From: Sanguinoderma infundibulare | Taxonomy: Eukaryota > Basidiomycota > Agaricomycetes > Polyporales > Polyporaceae | Reading direction: 5' to 3' | Length of the DNA: 64,000 bases | Assembly (NCBI GenBank): GCA_032821775.1 | Contig: JAVLRN010000019.1 | Span: 124,001-188,000, forward strand | Shown: one piece after another, positions 10,746 through 22,317 of the stretch | How the letters are laid out: the number at the start of each line of letters is the position of its first letter | Numbering within the stretch: the stretch's first letter is position 1 | Program-made: the position numbers and the translations under genes | The notes under the pieces: generated by a model | Seen by the model: the letters and a program-made list of their open reading frames with translations, nothing else | Database searches by the model: none | What the model was told of the DNA's origin: nothing

Positions 10746-11095
10746 TGTTGGAGATTGGAGGAGTTGGGCAAGCGGTTGCGCGAGCCCTTGTGTGTCGGAC
10801 GGTCTCACTTCGAGTATGTTGGTCTCGGTTTCCTTTGTTCTCGCATATCTTGTTCGTTTCCTGTCTCTTATGTCTTGTAAACCGAGTATCTTGTTTGTTG
10901 TGCTTACTTATAGTTGGTATCCTTGTACCGCTCACCTCAGTCCCGCGTACACGCGTCTGACTGAGGTGAGCATTCCCCGCGACTACTCTAGACGTCTCGG
11001 ATAACTGATTGTATTACTAGTTTACCTTTCTATAGGTACATATCAATATATTAGTCCCGCGTACACGCGTCTGACTGAGTTTACCTTTCTATACC
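10746..11095 (+). repeat. 3' LTR of the Copia element (right end approximate)
   Basis: The LTR starts TGTTGGAGATTGGAGGAG directly after the polypurine tract, the standard Copia arrangement. The right boundary is uncertain. TCCCGCGTACACGCGTCTGA and TTTACCTTTCTATA each occur twice (near 10,942/11,054 and 11,020/11,081), suggesting a small internal duplication near the LTR end. No 5' LTR is present in the window. Confidence 0.6.
10930..10971. repeat. Hairpin in the LTR
   Basis: GCTCACCTCAGTC (10930-10942) pairs perfectly with GACTGAGGTGAGC (10959-10971), and the loop itself contains CGCGT/ACGCG. It may be an RNA stem-loop in the retrotransposon 3' region. Confidence 0.75.
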
Positions 11096-11357
11096 CCAGG
11101 CCTCCTCGGAGTAGCACAGGGTGCTATTAGTATAATCTTCTCCTCCCCCTCCAACCTTGATGAACCTCAGGACGCCCGGCAAGAGTAATTCAGCATAGAT
11201 AAGCAAAGTGTCTGTTTATCGGCAACATGAATCATCGCCAAAGCTATACATGGTGTGGTCCACAGGCAAGTACTATTTACATACGACGAGTCACGAAAAA
11301 CGAGGCCAGACAGGGAGAGTTCACGATACGGGAACTGATCGAACCAGGGCATGCGAA

Positions 11358-12838
11358 TCACACCGCAGCAACCGTCATCTCAGAGTCCATCGAAGACTGC
11401 CTCCTCGCTTCCGGTCTGCTGAGCTCGTCCAAACACCCCCTCGCAAACGCCTCCGCCCTCTCACGCAAGATCCGACTCAAACAATCCTCCGCCCTTCTCG
11501 ACACCTCATCGAAGATCTGGTACCTCTCCTGCCGCCGAGCCTTCTCCCCGTCGTGCTCCACCGCAATGTCGCACCAGATCCGCATCAGCTGCCTCGCGCC
11601 CTCGTTCTGCGTCTGCAGCCCGTGCACACCCCGCGTCTCGAACGTGTCCTCGCCCGTCTTCATCCCGTAGTGCGCCCGCAGGATCCGCTCGACGTGCTTC
11701 AACGCCCGACCCTTGTCGCCCACCTCCCTGAAGCACTCGTTGATCCGCCGCAGCCGCTCCCCGCTACCCCAGAACTCGCGGTTCGCGAACGTCAGCGCCT
11801 CGAGCTCCAGCCGCGCCTGGTGCCGCGCCGTCTCGTCCAGCTCCCGCTTCTCCAACGTGCGGAACTCGCCCACCCGCGACTTGCTGAAGACGCGTGGCAG
11901 CCGCGGGGCGAGCACGCGCCGCAGGTTGTACGCCACGCGGAAGAGCGCGCGCGAGAGCGGCGACTTGAACGGCGCGTGCGGCGAGAACGTCGGGCAGAGC
12001 GCCGAGCCCCACGTCGCTGCCCACCACGCGCCGTTGAGGCCGAGGAGGACCCAGGCAAGGGGCGCGTTCAGCTTGTATGCGAGCATGACGACGCCGGTGG
12101 AGAAGAGCAGCACACTGAGCTGGAGCAGGATGGAGATGCAGGCGACGATCCCTCGAATGTTCCACATGCGCAGGCCGTGGTACCGGAACAAGCGGACGCG
12201 CGTGCGGCTGCGCGGGAGGGAGGGTTCGTCCAGGACGTACTCGCGCAGCCACTGCTTGACCCACAGGCTCATACCAGACGCGATGAGGCTACAGAGCAGT
12301 CCTGCGTTCAGGAAAGCGTTCAGGATGATGTCGATGGCGCTGCTCTGGAACGGTTGGGTGTCCGTGAGAGAGGCCGCCGAAGCAGCACTCTCGTTCCCGA
12401 TCTGCTGGGAGATCGCGCGGAGGATGTCGACAGTAATCTGTGTGTTGTCGGGTTGAAGGGACGTTGCGCTCTGGCTGACGAAGAGCGTTATGACAGCGCT
12501 GAAGATCCCGGACTGAAGCCGCCAGCGGCCGTCAGGGAAGAAAGGAGAACGAAGCACGAATGGCCAAGACTTACGAACGCCAGGAAAGCGTCAAGCTCAT
12601 CCGACATTGCCGCTACATTGTCTTCGTCGCGCTCCCGAAGTGCATTTGCGCACTCCGTCCACCCTTCATAGTAATTGGTTTCCCCGAGGTGTCCGATGTC
12701 CTCGTCCTAGCATAGCAAATCAGCGTACTGTAGTTTGTTAGCGGCATTCCTTACCATTGGTAGTCCGCCGGAGGATCGTCTGGATAGCGGTAGTATTGTG
12801 ACCGGGGGCTTGCGTCGTAGCAGCCAGAAGTCAAACAT
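11358..12838 (-). CDS. DUF6535 domain membrane protein
   Basis: The three-exon model is 12838-12755, 12706-12575 and 12512-11358 (456 residues), with introns GTAAGG..GCTAG and GTAAGT..TTCAG, both in phase. Exon 2 reads YYEGWTECANALRERDEDNV and leads into LDAFLAF|SGIFSAVITLFVSQ, the usual start of the basidiomycete DUF6535 domain. Helices follow at IILNAFLNAGLLCSLIASG, then SLWVKQWLREY (a family hallmark), GIVACISILLQLSVLLFSTG and APLAWVLLGLNGAWWAATWG. The C-terminal half is charged and helical. The function of this family is unknown. The first exon start is the least certain part: an alternative frame there is also protein-like but does not splice in phase. The opposite strand shows a long open frame caused by GC bias only. 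Confidence 0.8.
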
Positions 12839-12839
12839 G

Positions 12840-14406
12840 TTTCTGCTGGCGGTAAGTATTACTAGGTAGCGTCGAATACTTGTGACTAAGAAATAGTCGG
12901 GTGACCCAAGGCTTGAGAGTACCGCTGGGCAGGAGGGTGCACACCTACATATACGACCATATCCACGAGGCCGCTGCTTCTCCGCGAGGCCATGAACAAC
13001 GTTGACGGCGACCGTCAAGCTCTCAGGTGGACATTTTCGCAATGTGCGCTACAGGGATGCGTCTACATGAGGGTGAAGGTCAACGGAATAAGGGCAATGT
13101 GGCCCAAACAGAGATCGGGTGAAAACCTAGTTTTCCTTGCCAGGACAGACGACGTCTCCTCGGCCTGGATCCAATGGAAGACGTCATCAAGCGAGCTTAT
13201 TTGGCACATCCCCTGATGAGCACTGCAACGCGAGTATCGACATCGATGCCCGGGGTAGCCCAAACTCTGCAAGAACGTAAAATATTCAGTAGCAGAACGT
13301 AAGGGCGGAGAGAGGAGCCTCGTACCTTGTGACTTCTGGCGACCATCCATTCCAGGAACATGTGAGTGGTTCATACTCTGACGTCCTGTTTGAGAAGTAC
13401 ACCATCCATCCCCGGCCGCTGCCTCGCATAGACCGCAAGTCCCGGGTTCTCAGTCGATGCGTTGTGGACTACAAACTGCTCTCTGAGGATACGAGCAGCT
13501 ACGCATCACGTCCGAACCAGGTGCCCGAATTTCCGTCGTCGGGCGTAGTCGAGTAAGAGCACGAGCGCAACGAGGCCGGTCTTGCACCGTCCGGCACAAC
13601 AGACAGAACTTTCCAATGTAAAGGAGGCGCTTGGATTTTGGGCAAAGTAAAACTTTCGTGCGGCAGCAGCCACCACAAGGCCATGGGCATAAACGGCGGT
13701 GGACGTCAACGACGGTAAGAAATTGGAAGGCACGTTTTAACGGTGCCGCAGACAGCGATGGGTTCAGGCATGCGCTCTATCAATGCTGCGAAGATTATCC
13801 TCGAGCTTGTAGACATCGAGTCTCGGGCAGGGAGATAGCAACTCGCCCGGACCGTACCTGAATCACGCTGTCTGCAGGCCCGTCCACGCATGTCTGCGAC
13901 ATCGCCGCCTGATCACCGAGACGAATGGAAGGCCATCCCAGCCTGCACGTCGGCTCACTGACGGAGTCTTCAGCCACAACACAGGATCTAGGTCCAATGA
14001 CATCTACATGCTTCATGCACGGCTCGTGCGATCTTCTGACACACCACGGAGCCGCTGAGAACGGACTCAACTTCAGAGGTTGCAAACACATACCTGAAGA
14101 ATTTCGGTCACGGATCGGGGCGGCGTGCGATACTGGTGTCCTCCGTGTCCTCCGTAAGCCCCCAAACGCTACCAGCGAAGAGTGAAGATGGGTGAATCTT
14201 GGAAGAAGGACGATGAGCCTACGCAGCATCATGGCTGTGGCCACGCACAGGCGGAAATGTGACGGAGGTGTGGTCACATCCATGTCACGCTTGGACGCGA
14301 CGGGCTTTCAGCGCTAATCGGCAGTCCGTCACTGGACCGTGACGAGTGCTTCCTCCTCGACCTTCTCGTTTTCCTCGTCCTACTCTCCACCCCGCACACA
14401 CAAACC
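12840..14406. other. No recognisable gene; exon-like scraps only
   Basis: Short open stretches occur on the minus strand. The clearest reads SLDDVFHWIQAEETSSVLAR at about 13,130-13,230, after a GTACGA..TGCAG intron-like segment at 13,270-13,330. No family is recognised and no complete gene can be built. Possibly decayed genes. Confidence 0.3.
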
Positions 14407-15729
14407 ATGTTCTTCACCCGCTCAGAATCCGGCATATAATTAATATTACTGGTTTGCTCTCATCATATCCGAAACCAGATCGCTGTGTGAACACCTTTTC
14501 GCCGGAAGGTCGTCTCGTTCATGGTTCGTGCTTTCCATCCGCTCGAGTTGTCCTTAGTACTCACTCTATTCTAACAGTCGAGTATGAAATTGAAGCTTTC
14601 AAGGTATACATCATTTGGAAACTGTCGTTGCAATATCTCATGTGCGCTCAGCTCGGCTTCACGACCGTCGGCACCCGCAGGAGTCGTCCTCGGCGTCGAG
14701 AAGCGCGTCCAATCCCCCCTCCTCGAGTCCTCCATCGAGAAGCTCATGGAGATCGGTCGTCACCTGTGCTGCGCCATGTCCGGCCTCGCCGCTGACGCGC
14801 CCACCATTATCGACCATGCCTGAGTCACCGCCCATAACCACACATTCATCCCCGACGAGCACATCAAGGTCGAGAGCGTCACCCAGGCAGTATGCGACCT
14901 CGCGCTACGGTTCGGAGAGATGTGCACGACGAGGATGCGATGATGAGTCGGTCGTTCGGGGTTGCGCTCTTGATTGCGAGAATAGACGAGCTTGGGCCAC
15001 AATAGTGAGTGTTCCGTCTCGCGCGTTCTTGCACCTCCTCATGATGTGCCTCTGCGTGGAGGTTTCGCACCCATCCCTCTGGTACCTTTATCAGGTATGA
15101 TGTGAAGGCGATCGGTTCCGGCTCAGAGGCGGCGCCTGCAGAATAAGTGCTCAAGGTACGCGTATTCCTCGTTTGACCGATGGCATAGACCTATCCGAAG
15201 GCTTGTCGCATTTTGAACACATCGTCGTCTTTGGTCACTTGCAACAAACGCGTTTCTCTGTATTCACGGCAGTCGCATGCCGGTTACATGCGGTGATATC
15301 GATGTAACAAACATGTAACGGGAAGTTCGGGATGTGCTTTAACCGCGCATCGAAACACGGCACGCATTCCCAGATCTTGGAGAGAGAATGCGTGGTAGTA
15401 TACTCCTCCCTTCTGTGTGGCGCCTTTGAGAAAAGTGGCAGAAACAGTTGCTGAGAAGAGCTCCTTTCTTCGCCACGTTTTATCAAAGACTGTCACAATA
15501 TTCAAATCCGAATGACGTTCCAGGAAGCGCAGGTACTCGTTCTCCGAGTGTTGAAGCAGGTCATGGAGAAGCTCGATCACCACAATGTGCAACTCGCGCA
15601 GGTGCGCCGTCTGGATTCCGTCTCCTCAGTTTCCCATTCACGCTAACACCCACTCGCAGGTTGCGCCAACGAGCGGCTTTAAGATTGTGGACGAAGTAAG
15701 GCAAAAAGAGATAATTGACGTTATGTAGA
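14407..15729 (+). pseudogene. 20S proteasome subunit alpha-5 (PUP2/PSMA5) relic
   Basis: Blocks of alpha-5 appear in order on the plus strand: MFFTRSE (14407), [124 protein letters not shown], and a last exon ending EIIDVM-stop at 15729. Intron positions survive. A CGA-to-TGA change creates a stop after IIDHA (about 14,821), the frame shifts after FGEM, and further stops follow. The gene encodes an outer-ring subunit of the 20S core particle and is essential in yeast, so a functional copy must exist elsewhere. This one is dead, unless the region is badly misassembled. Confidence 0.85.
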
Positions 15730-16050
15730 GATCCGGACATGGAAACTGTTGCTGTCTTCGCTGTACCAATCCGCAATTTTCTCGTTGCACGCTAAAACCT
15801 CCTCGGTCCCTCTCTCGCGGGCGTCCCAAAAGACCCTCCGGCTGTGACGTTACATGCATTGGTAACGTCAAACGCGGGGTCGACGAGGCAGTGCAACTCT
15901 CTGTCCGGACTTTCGCCGCCGGGCCGGTTATCAAGATAACTCGTCCGTTCTCAACGAGTCTCAGCCCTGGTTTCCAGTCGACGACCGCCTGCCTCCTGCT
16001 CGTCAACGCCATCATCCTCGTATATCCTCCACACCGGCCACTCGTTCAAG

Positions 16051-16731
16051 ATGGTATGGAACTATACCTTGCGCGTCGTCTTCTGGTTCTCACTGATGTC
16101 CTGCTGCAGTCCAACTGGGAAGTCCGTCTTTCGACGTCGCGCAACAAACACTACTTTTACAACACCGACACGAAGGAGTCTTCTTGGGAGGATCCTACAG
16201 AACTCACCGAGGACGAGATCAAGGCTCTTCCAGGTGCCAAGGAGTACCTGAAACGTCAGGTCCGCGCCAGCCATCTTCTCATCAAGCACCGAGACAGCAG
16301 GCGGCCGAGCAGCTGGAAGGAGGTACGCCCTACGTCGACCCATCGCGTTTCTGACTCTTCCTGAACATATGCGGCGTGTGTGACGCTGCAGCCGACCATC
16401 ACGCGCACGAAGGAGGAGGCCATCGAGATCTTGAAGGGGTACCGCAGCGAAATCAACCGTTCGGCGGAGAAATTCGTGGAGCTCGCGACCGCCTACAGCG
16501 ACGACAGTTCGCACTCGCGCGGCGGAGACCTTGGTTTCTTCGGCCCGGTATGTCTGTTGTTGCATCGTCTGAGTAGCTGATTGGCTTTGCTAACACGCGA
16601 CTCAACGATCCGACCCGTAGGGCCAGATGCAGAAGCCCTTCGAGGAAGCGACGTACGCCCTCGAGGTTGGCGAGATCAGCGAGATCATCTCCACCGACAG
16701 CGGGGTCCATCTCATCCTGCGCACGGCATGA
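16051..16731 (+). CDS. ESS1: Pin1/Ess1-type peptidyl-prolyl cis-trans isomerase
   Basis: Four exons (16051-16053, 16110-16322, 16392-16547, 16621-16731) splice in frame to 160 residues, the usual fungal Ess1 size. An N-terminal WW domain ([20 protein letters not shown], then SSWEDP) binds phospho-Ser/Thr-Pro, and a parvulin domain follows. [20 protein letters not shown] holds the catalytic-site His and the basic KxxxxRR patch that reads the substrate phosphate. The end, [20 protein letters not shown] and [11 protein letters not shown], is canonical. The enzyme isomerises pSer/pThr-Pro bonds, notably in the RNA polymerase II CTD. One oddity is that the conserved active-site Cys (SDCSS in Pin1 Cys113) reads SDDSS, giving Asp110. 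The first exon is a lone ATG codon, chosen because the splice then yields the standard MSNWEV start. Confidence 0.93.
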
Positions 16732-17259
16732 TGCCGACGTGTGGGAAGAGAAAGCGAAGAAGACTGTCTTGTACCCGTTGTAACATTTCCAGGGCGCTGT
16801 TGAACAACGTGATTTGAGTGGACGTCCCAGCAGGTTAGCGATTGGAAGTCCAGAAGATCGAACGGAGTTCCGATCCCTGGCAACAGTTTCTGCTTGAACG
16901 TTGCCTCCTGGAGCTGCTCGTCGAAGAGTCTTTTGGATCAAAGTACGCCGGATAAATGAGATTATTGACGTGATGTTTAGAGCGGAATATGGAAGCTGCC
17001 AAGGAAGCTATCGATATCATCGCTGGAGGCCGTTGGCGATTACGGCTTTTGTGCCATGCGTTGGGCGAATATCGAAGCAAGTACGTCGCTGTTCGCACGC
17101 CCGAGTTATCTGATAGAACCTAATCGCTAGCGTATCGACTAAGAGCTGGGGGCTAGGGCGGGTTTCGTTGCCCCCCCATCACTTTCTTCCTATCAGGCCA
17201 GTAAGTCCAGGTCACTCACCATGCACGTCGCGCGTTGCTTACAGAACTGTTTTGCTAGA

Positions 17260-18055
17260 ATGTCGACCATCGTACGCCCGCTGCTCAACCTCGACGTGCT
17301 CGTTCTGATCATGGAGAATGCGGTGGCATCTTCGTCGACGGTGTCCACTGTGGCGCGCACACGTCGCGCGCTGCACCGCAACAGCCCTCGGGTCCTCCTC
17401 CAATGCGTCGTTCCCTTCACCAATGCGGGCAGACTGGCCTCGTTCCTAGCCTACATCAACATGGGAGACGGCATGCGCTATGACCTCGTCCAAAGCGTCA
17501 TCCTCGACCTGTGCGACGGGGAGATGCACGAGTTCAAGTCGGTCTACGTCGGTTGGGACCTTCTCCCCAAGTTCTCTCACCTGAAACATTTGCGACTTGT
17601 ACGAGCCCGCGACTCATCGACTGATATCCTCCCAATGCTGACGAGTATTCAAACAGCCCGTTTTTGACGATATCCTGACGCGAATACAAGCGCGCCTGGT
17701 TTCCGCCCGACTACTCGGCCCAACGTGGGGCACGAAGGAGCATTCGCGGCCCGAGTTCCTCAACCTCGCTCAATGCCTAGAACCGTCAATTGGAACGTTG
17801 CGCCATCTGGAAGTCCATTATGACATGCTCACCCGGGACGCTTTGGATCCGCCGTTTCCTCACGTCGAGGAGTTCCACTACCATATTCCCTATCGTTGTG
17901 AATTCGATGTCAGCTCTTGGTACCGCGCGTTCCCCAACCTGAAGCGGCTCCATTTCAGCGTACGAGGAGAGGGCTTGGAAGCGGCGAGACAGCGGAATAT
18001 CGAGGTGCGGATGGAGGTCGATGCATGGTCATCCTCGACCGGGGACGAGACTTAG
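17260..18055 (+). pseudogene. F-box-like/LRR gene, frameshifted and shortened
   Basis: From the ATG at 17,260 the frame reads MSTIVRPLLNLDVLVLIMEN, then VARTRRALHRNSPRVLLQ, an F-box-like start, followed by FSHLKHLRLVRARDS. It stops at 17,667. A frame shifted by one base continues smoothly from about 17,645 (PVFDDILTRIQARL) through HLEVHYDMLTRD and WYRAFPNLKRLHFSVRGEG, to SSSTGDET-stop at 18,055. The two halves together are shorter than the 478-residue relative at 2.5-4.1 kb, and WYRAFPNLKRLHFS matches its WYHYFPNLKYLHFS. I see no intron that would join the frames, so a one-base indel is likelier. An alternative upstream start lies at 17,221. Confidence 0.6.
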
Positions 18056-18250
18056 AAGGTTGTAAGTATTGACATAGGCGTTTTGCATCGAAAAGTACTG
18101 ATGGCATTTTGACTCGTGTAGACATCGCATAGAGATTGGCTTTGAAAAATCACGCTGCTGCGACTGTTGTAGTATCTCGGTTGAATCGGAGGGGGATGTA
18201 CGGTACATACAGGTGCAAAGTCCAGGCAATGCGCAATGGTCACGAGATTT
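18030..18250 (+). repeat. About 200-bp dispersed repeat, copy 2 (partner at 1,892-2,112, inverted)
   Basis: See copy 1. The shared segment starts in the last codons of the F-box-like reading frame and extends about 200 bp into the 3' flank, with intron-like borders conserved in both copies. Confidence 0.6.
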
Positions 18251-18435
18251 CAAATCGCACCAGGCTCGTTGATCTCGTCTGTCTGTCGCGTTCGAGCTCA
18301 CTTTATTTTGTACCTTCCGAACAAGATGCCCTTGAACGGATGAAGAAACTGAAAGCGGTGTTCAGTATTAATCGGGCAACCAGCGATACACCATTTATAT
18401 GGTAGCCGCCCCTCTACGTCACTGTCTCCGCAACC

Positions 18436-20170
18436 ATGATCTTCTCAACTTCCGATTTCGTGGATTACTGGTTCACCTGCTCGTCTTCCTCTCGAGCGGT
18501 TGCGGTCTTTCTCTTCCTCCTCGTGGTGATAGTCATTCTGTACGCTTTCTTCAGACGGTCACCTCACTTCGGGCGGCGCAGTGTGGACAAGGAGAGGCCT
18601 CCCTGCTTACCTCAACGACTGAAGGATGTACTAGACTTCGACCGGGAAATTACCGTGCCGTTCGAGGTGGGCGACGTGAGGGTTTCGAAGATCCTCGTCC
18701 ACCCCATCAAGGTGCGTCCAGTTTACTGTATCGGCGGTTCCATGATTCTCACATCGACCCAGAGCTGTCGCGGAACGTCCGTTCAGTCGTCGCGGTACAC
18801 GCTCGAGGGTCTTGAAGTATGTCTTGCCGCCCGCCCCTCTCTCTGCATTCTTCGCGTTCTCCGTCCAAGTCGTCCCGGAAGGCTCCCGGACGCTAAATTG
18901 CAGCGGTGCCTCTAGTCAACATCGGGACACGTCATGCAGCCCTCGGCTTGCTACATCTCAATTCCACGGTGACGTACTGACTGATATGCTTACGTCTGTC
19001 GCAGTATGATAGGATATGGTGCGTCGTCGAACAAGAGTCGTACGCAATCATTACGGCCAGAGAAGCCCCTAAGGCGAGTCTCATGCGAGCCCCTAAGTAG
19101 ATCATTCAGCTAACTTGTTTTGCAGCTGGTGCTCATTGCGCCCCGGATAGAACCCGACCCAGCGTCGCCATACAGCGGGCGATTGGTCGTCTCCTTCCCG
19201 GAAGGGTCGGGTTGCGAGATGTTCTCGGTACCTCTTGCCCCCGGCCCGGACGTCATCGTCAACTGGCCCGTGTACGTCGCGTGGAGTCCCTCAACTGGCT
19301 TCGCCAGCACCCTGATATTTCCGTCTTGACAGCATGGACGACTGCATGATGTTCAACGTCTTCCAGGTCCAAGGCTACGTCTGCCCCTCGCTCGACGGTG
19401 GCCGCTCGCCCTCCGAGATCCTCTCGCAGTACCTCGAGAAGCCCGTGCACCTGATCATGAAAGGCCCGCGCGTCCGCCCGTGCCTCACGACGCAGGCGTA
19501 CCCGGACCTGAAAGCGTCAGCGGTGTTCCAGGACCTGTACCCGTTCCTGATCGCGAGCGAGGAGAGCTTGCAGGAGGTCGCGCGCGCGGTCAGCGCGTAC
19601 GCGACGAGCGACAGCCCGGCGGCGCACATCGGGATGCTCGACCGCGAGCGGTGGGGCCACGAAGCCGTGCCGATCGAGCGGTAAGTGCAGTGTTTCTTCT
19701 TCCATGATGCTTGTGGTCTGATCATTCGTGTACCCCGACACAGATTCCGTCCAAATATCGTGCTCAAGGGCTCGGGGTTGCCCTTCGCGGAGGACATGTG
19801 GCGCCGAATCGTCATCCGACCGTCCGACCCCGGCTCCGAAGACGTCTCGGAAGAGTCGCGCACGTTCTCGCTCGTGTCGAAGTGCGCGCGTTGTCTTGTG
19901 CGTTGTTAGAGCCTGATTTTTCCTTCCGTTGCGACTCTTGGTTGTGCTCACTGACTGGAGCGGTGGCAGCTGCCGAACGTTGACATTGCGACGGGCAAGC
20001 GCGATGCCGCGGTGCCTTACAAGGTGCTGTTGAAGTTCCGACAGAACAAGGACCCCGCGAATTTGACCAAACCGTGTTTTGGGTGCAACGCCGTCGCGGG
20101 TGGGGAAGGTATCGTCAGAGTTGGAGACAGGATCGAGGTGAAAGAGTGGGCGAGCGGCATTGGGGTGTAG
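18436..20170 (+). CDS. MOSC-domain (mARC-like) molybdenum cofactor protein, copy A
   Basis: Seven exons (18436-18711, 18763-18816, 19005-19073, 19126-19271, 19333-19680, 19744-19897, 19970-20170) give 415 residues. A membrane anchor (AVAVFLFLLVVIVILYAFF, about residues 21-39) is followed by a beta-barrel N-domain (VSKILVHPIK|SCRGTSV) and the MOSC domain. The latter contains KCARCLLPNVDIATGKRD, whose second Cys (about 348) aligns with the molybdenum-ligating Cys of mARC, and FGCNAVAGGEGIVRVGDRIE. mARC-type enzymes reduce N-hydroxylated compounds at membranes such as the outer mitochondrial membrane; the substrate here is unknown. Intron 3 starts GCGAGT after CCTAAG, a GC-AG intron, whereas copy B has GT there. 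It forms a tandem pair with copy B, same strand, 410 bp apart. Confidence 0.88.
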
Positions 20171-20580
20171 TGCTTTTCGTTTGGATCTGCTTTAAGACTT
20201 AATTGCCAGATAAAGTCGTATTCTTTTCTTACTTGACTGGATTGTTGTCTATTAGACACTGGAGTTTTGATCGTATTTTGTACTTCGCACTTTTGATTTG
20301 CTATGACCACGGCCATTACCGTGTCAAGTGTGTTTCCATAATGACTTTACGATTTTCACTTTGCTCCTGTATCAGTATTTAGCCATAACAGTGACATTTT
20401 CTCTCAATTTTTGTGTGCACATAAATTGGCAAGCCCTGAAGGGGATTTATGCGTATTGATGTTTTGTTGAATGACGTCGGCGTTCAGTATGCCGCCGGCA
20501 ACAGCCGATGATTAGCGCCAAATTGGGGCGCTTCCATTCGCTGCCGCTGGCCGCCCAGCATCATTTGTGTGTTCCCACTC

Positions 20581-22317
20581 ATGAGCAGGTTTCTAACCTT
20601 GTTCGACTTCGTCGACGACTCCGTCTCTCAGCGGGCATGGACGTTCTCCATCCTCCTCCTTGGCCTCACGGGCATCCTCTGGGGCCTCTTCAGACAGTCT
20701 CATGCTCAAGCCAAAGCTCGGCAGGCTGTGGCCAACGGGAGGCCAACTGGGCCCGGCGTGTGCCCACCTGAACTGCTGAAGGACGACCTCGCCACGTTGC
20801 AGAACGGCAGTGGCAAGAGCAACGGCGTCGCCAACGGATTCACATTAGATCGTGAAATTTCAGTGCCGTTCGAGGTGGGAGACGTGAGGGTCTCGAAGAT
20901 CCTCGTCCACCCAATCAAGGTGCGTCCAGCCCACTCTCCACCATATCCTCCCACACGTCCGCGGTGCCTGATCGCATATTTTCAGAGCTGTCGCGGGAGT
21001 TCTGTACAGGCATGGCGATATACCCCGGAGGGCCTCGAAGTATGTCTTCCTCGCTTTTCTTGTCTCCGTCCTCCCTACGTGGTCACACGCACACCACGCC
21101 GCACGCGGCGCTCGGTTGGCCTGCTTCTCAGACGCTCGGCGCTATGACTCATTTGTTTTGTTATGCGTCCTAGAATGATCGGAAATGGTGCATCGTCGAA
21201 CAGGACTCGCATGCGATAATCACAGCTCGAGAGGTGGCCAAGGTCAGCGCCGTTCGATCGCCTCACGGTAGAACTTCTGGCTAATATCTAATACAGATGG
21301 TGCTCATCACACCCCAGGTAGAACCCGACCCTGAATCGCCCTACGGCGGGCGGTTAGTGGTCTCCTTCCCCGAAGATTCCGGTTGCGAGGCGTTCTCGGT
21401 TCCTCTGAACCCGACGCCAGATATCCTGGCCAACTGGCCTATGTACGTCATTTCCTTGGGCAACACAACATGATCCTGATCTGTCCGCAACAGCATCGAC
21501 GAATGCGTGATGTTCAAGATCTTCCAAGTTCAAGGCTACGTCTGCTCATCACTCGACGGCGACGGTCGTTCGCCCTCGGATATCCTCTCGCAATACTTCG
21601 GGCGACCGGTCCACCTCGTGATGAAGGGGCCCCGTGTCCGCCCTTGCCCGCCGACCCACGCGTACCCGGACCTGAAGGCGTCTGCTGTATTCCAGGACGG
21701 GTACCCTTTCCTGGTCGCGAGCGAGGAGAGCCTACAGGAGGTCCGGCGCGTTGTCAGCGCGTATGCCGCAAACGACGACCCAGAGGCACGCATCGGGCAG
21801 TTCGACCGCGAGCGGTGGCGCGACGGCGACGTCAGGATCGAAAGGTAAGCAGTTCATCGCCGTCAAAATGTGGTTCCAGACATGACGCAATGACAGGTTC
21901 CGCCCGAATATCGTGTTCAAGGGCTCCGGGGTGCCCTTCGCGGAGGACATGTGGCGGCGAATCGTCATCCGCTCGTCCGAAAGCTCTTCCGAAGATGCCC
22001 GCAGCGACGAGTTCTTGCTCGTGTCGAAGTGCTCACGGTGTCTTGTGCGTCATTCCTGCGTTATGTCTAACTCTTTTGTGCTAAAACAATCCGTCCATGG
22101 TGTGGTGGTGGAGCAGCTGCCGAATGTCGATACCGCAACTGGCGCACGTGATGCGGCTGTACCTTACAAGGTCCTGTTGAAGTTTCGTACAAATAGGGAC
22201 CCCGCGCGCATGAGCAAGCCGTGCTTTGGGTGTAATGCTGTGGTCGGTGGGAATGGTATCGTCAAGGTTGGAGATAGAGTAGAGGTGAAGGAATGGGCGA
22301 CTGGAATTGGTGTCTAG
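20581..22317 (+). CDS. MOSC-domain (mARC-like) molybdenum cofactor protein, copy B
   Basis: Seven exons (20581-20919, 20986-21039, 21174-21242, 21297-21442, 21494-21844, 21897-22044, 22117-22317) give 435 residues, with every intron at the same position and phase as copy A. N-terminal anchor WTFSILLLGLTGILWGLF; VSKILVHPIK|SCRGSSV; MOSC motif KCSRCLLPNVDTATGARD with the putative Mo-ligand Cys near 368; C-terminus GNGIVKVGDRVEVKEWATGI. The main differences from copy A are a longer linker after the anchor (residues 45-90) and scattered substitutions. The start at 20,581 (MSRFLTLFDFVDD) was taken because it places the anchor as in copy A. Conserved frame and splice sites suggest both copies are functional. 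Confidence 0.88.

Noticed and set aside
11208..12671. 487-codon plus-strand open frame
   Set aside because: It is the exact antisense of the DUF6535 gene, rich in Arg/Pro/His, with no domain. GC-biased codon positions explain it.
16830..17110. Possible second copy of the proteasome alpha-5 3' end (INEIIDVMF text)
   Set aside because: The likeness to EIIDVM is limited to about 40 bp and the flanking text does not match, so it is too weak to call.
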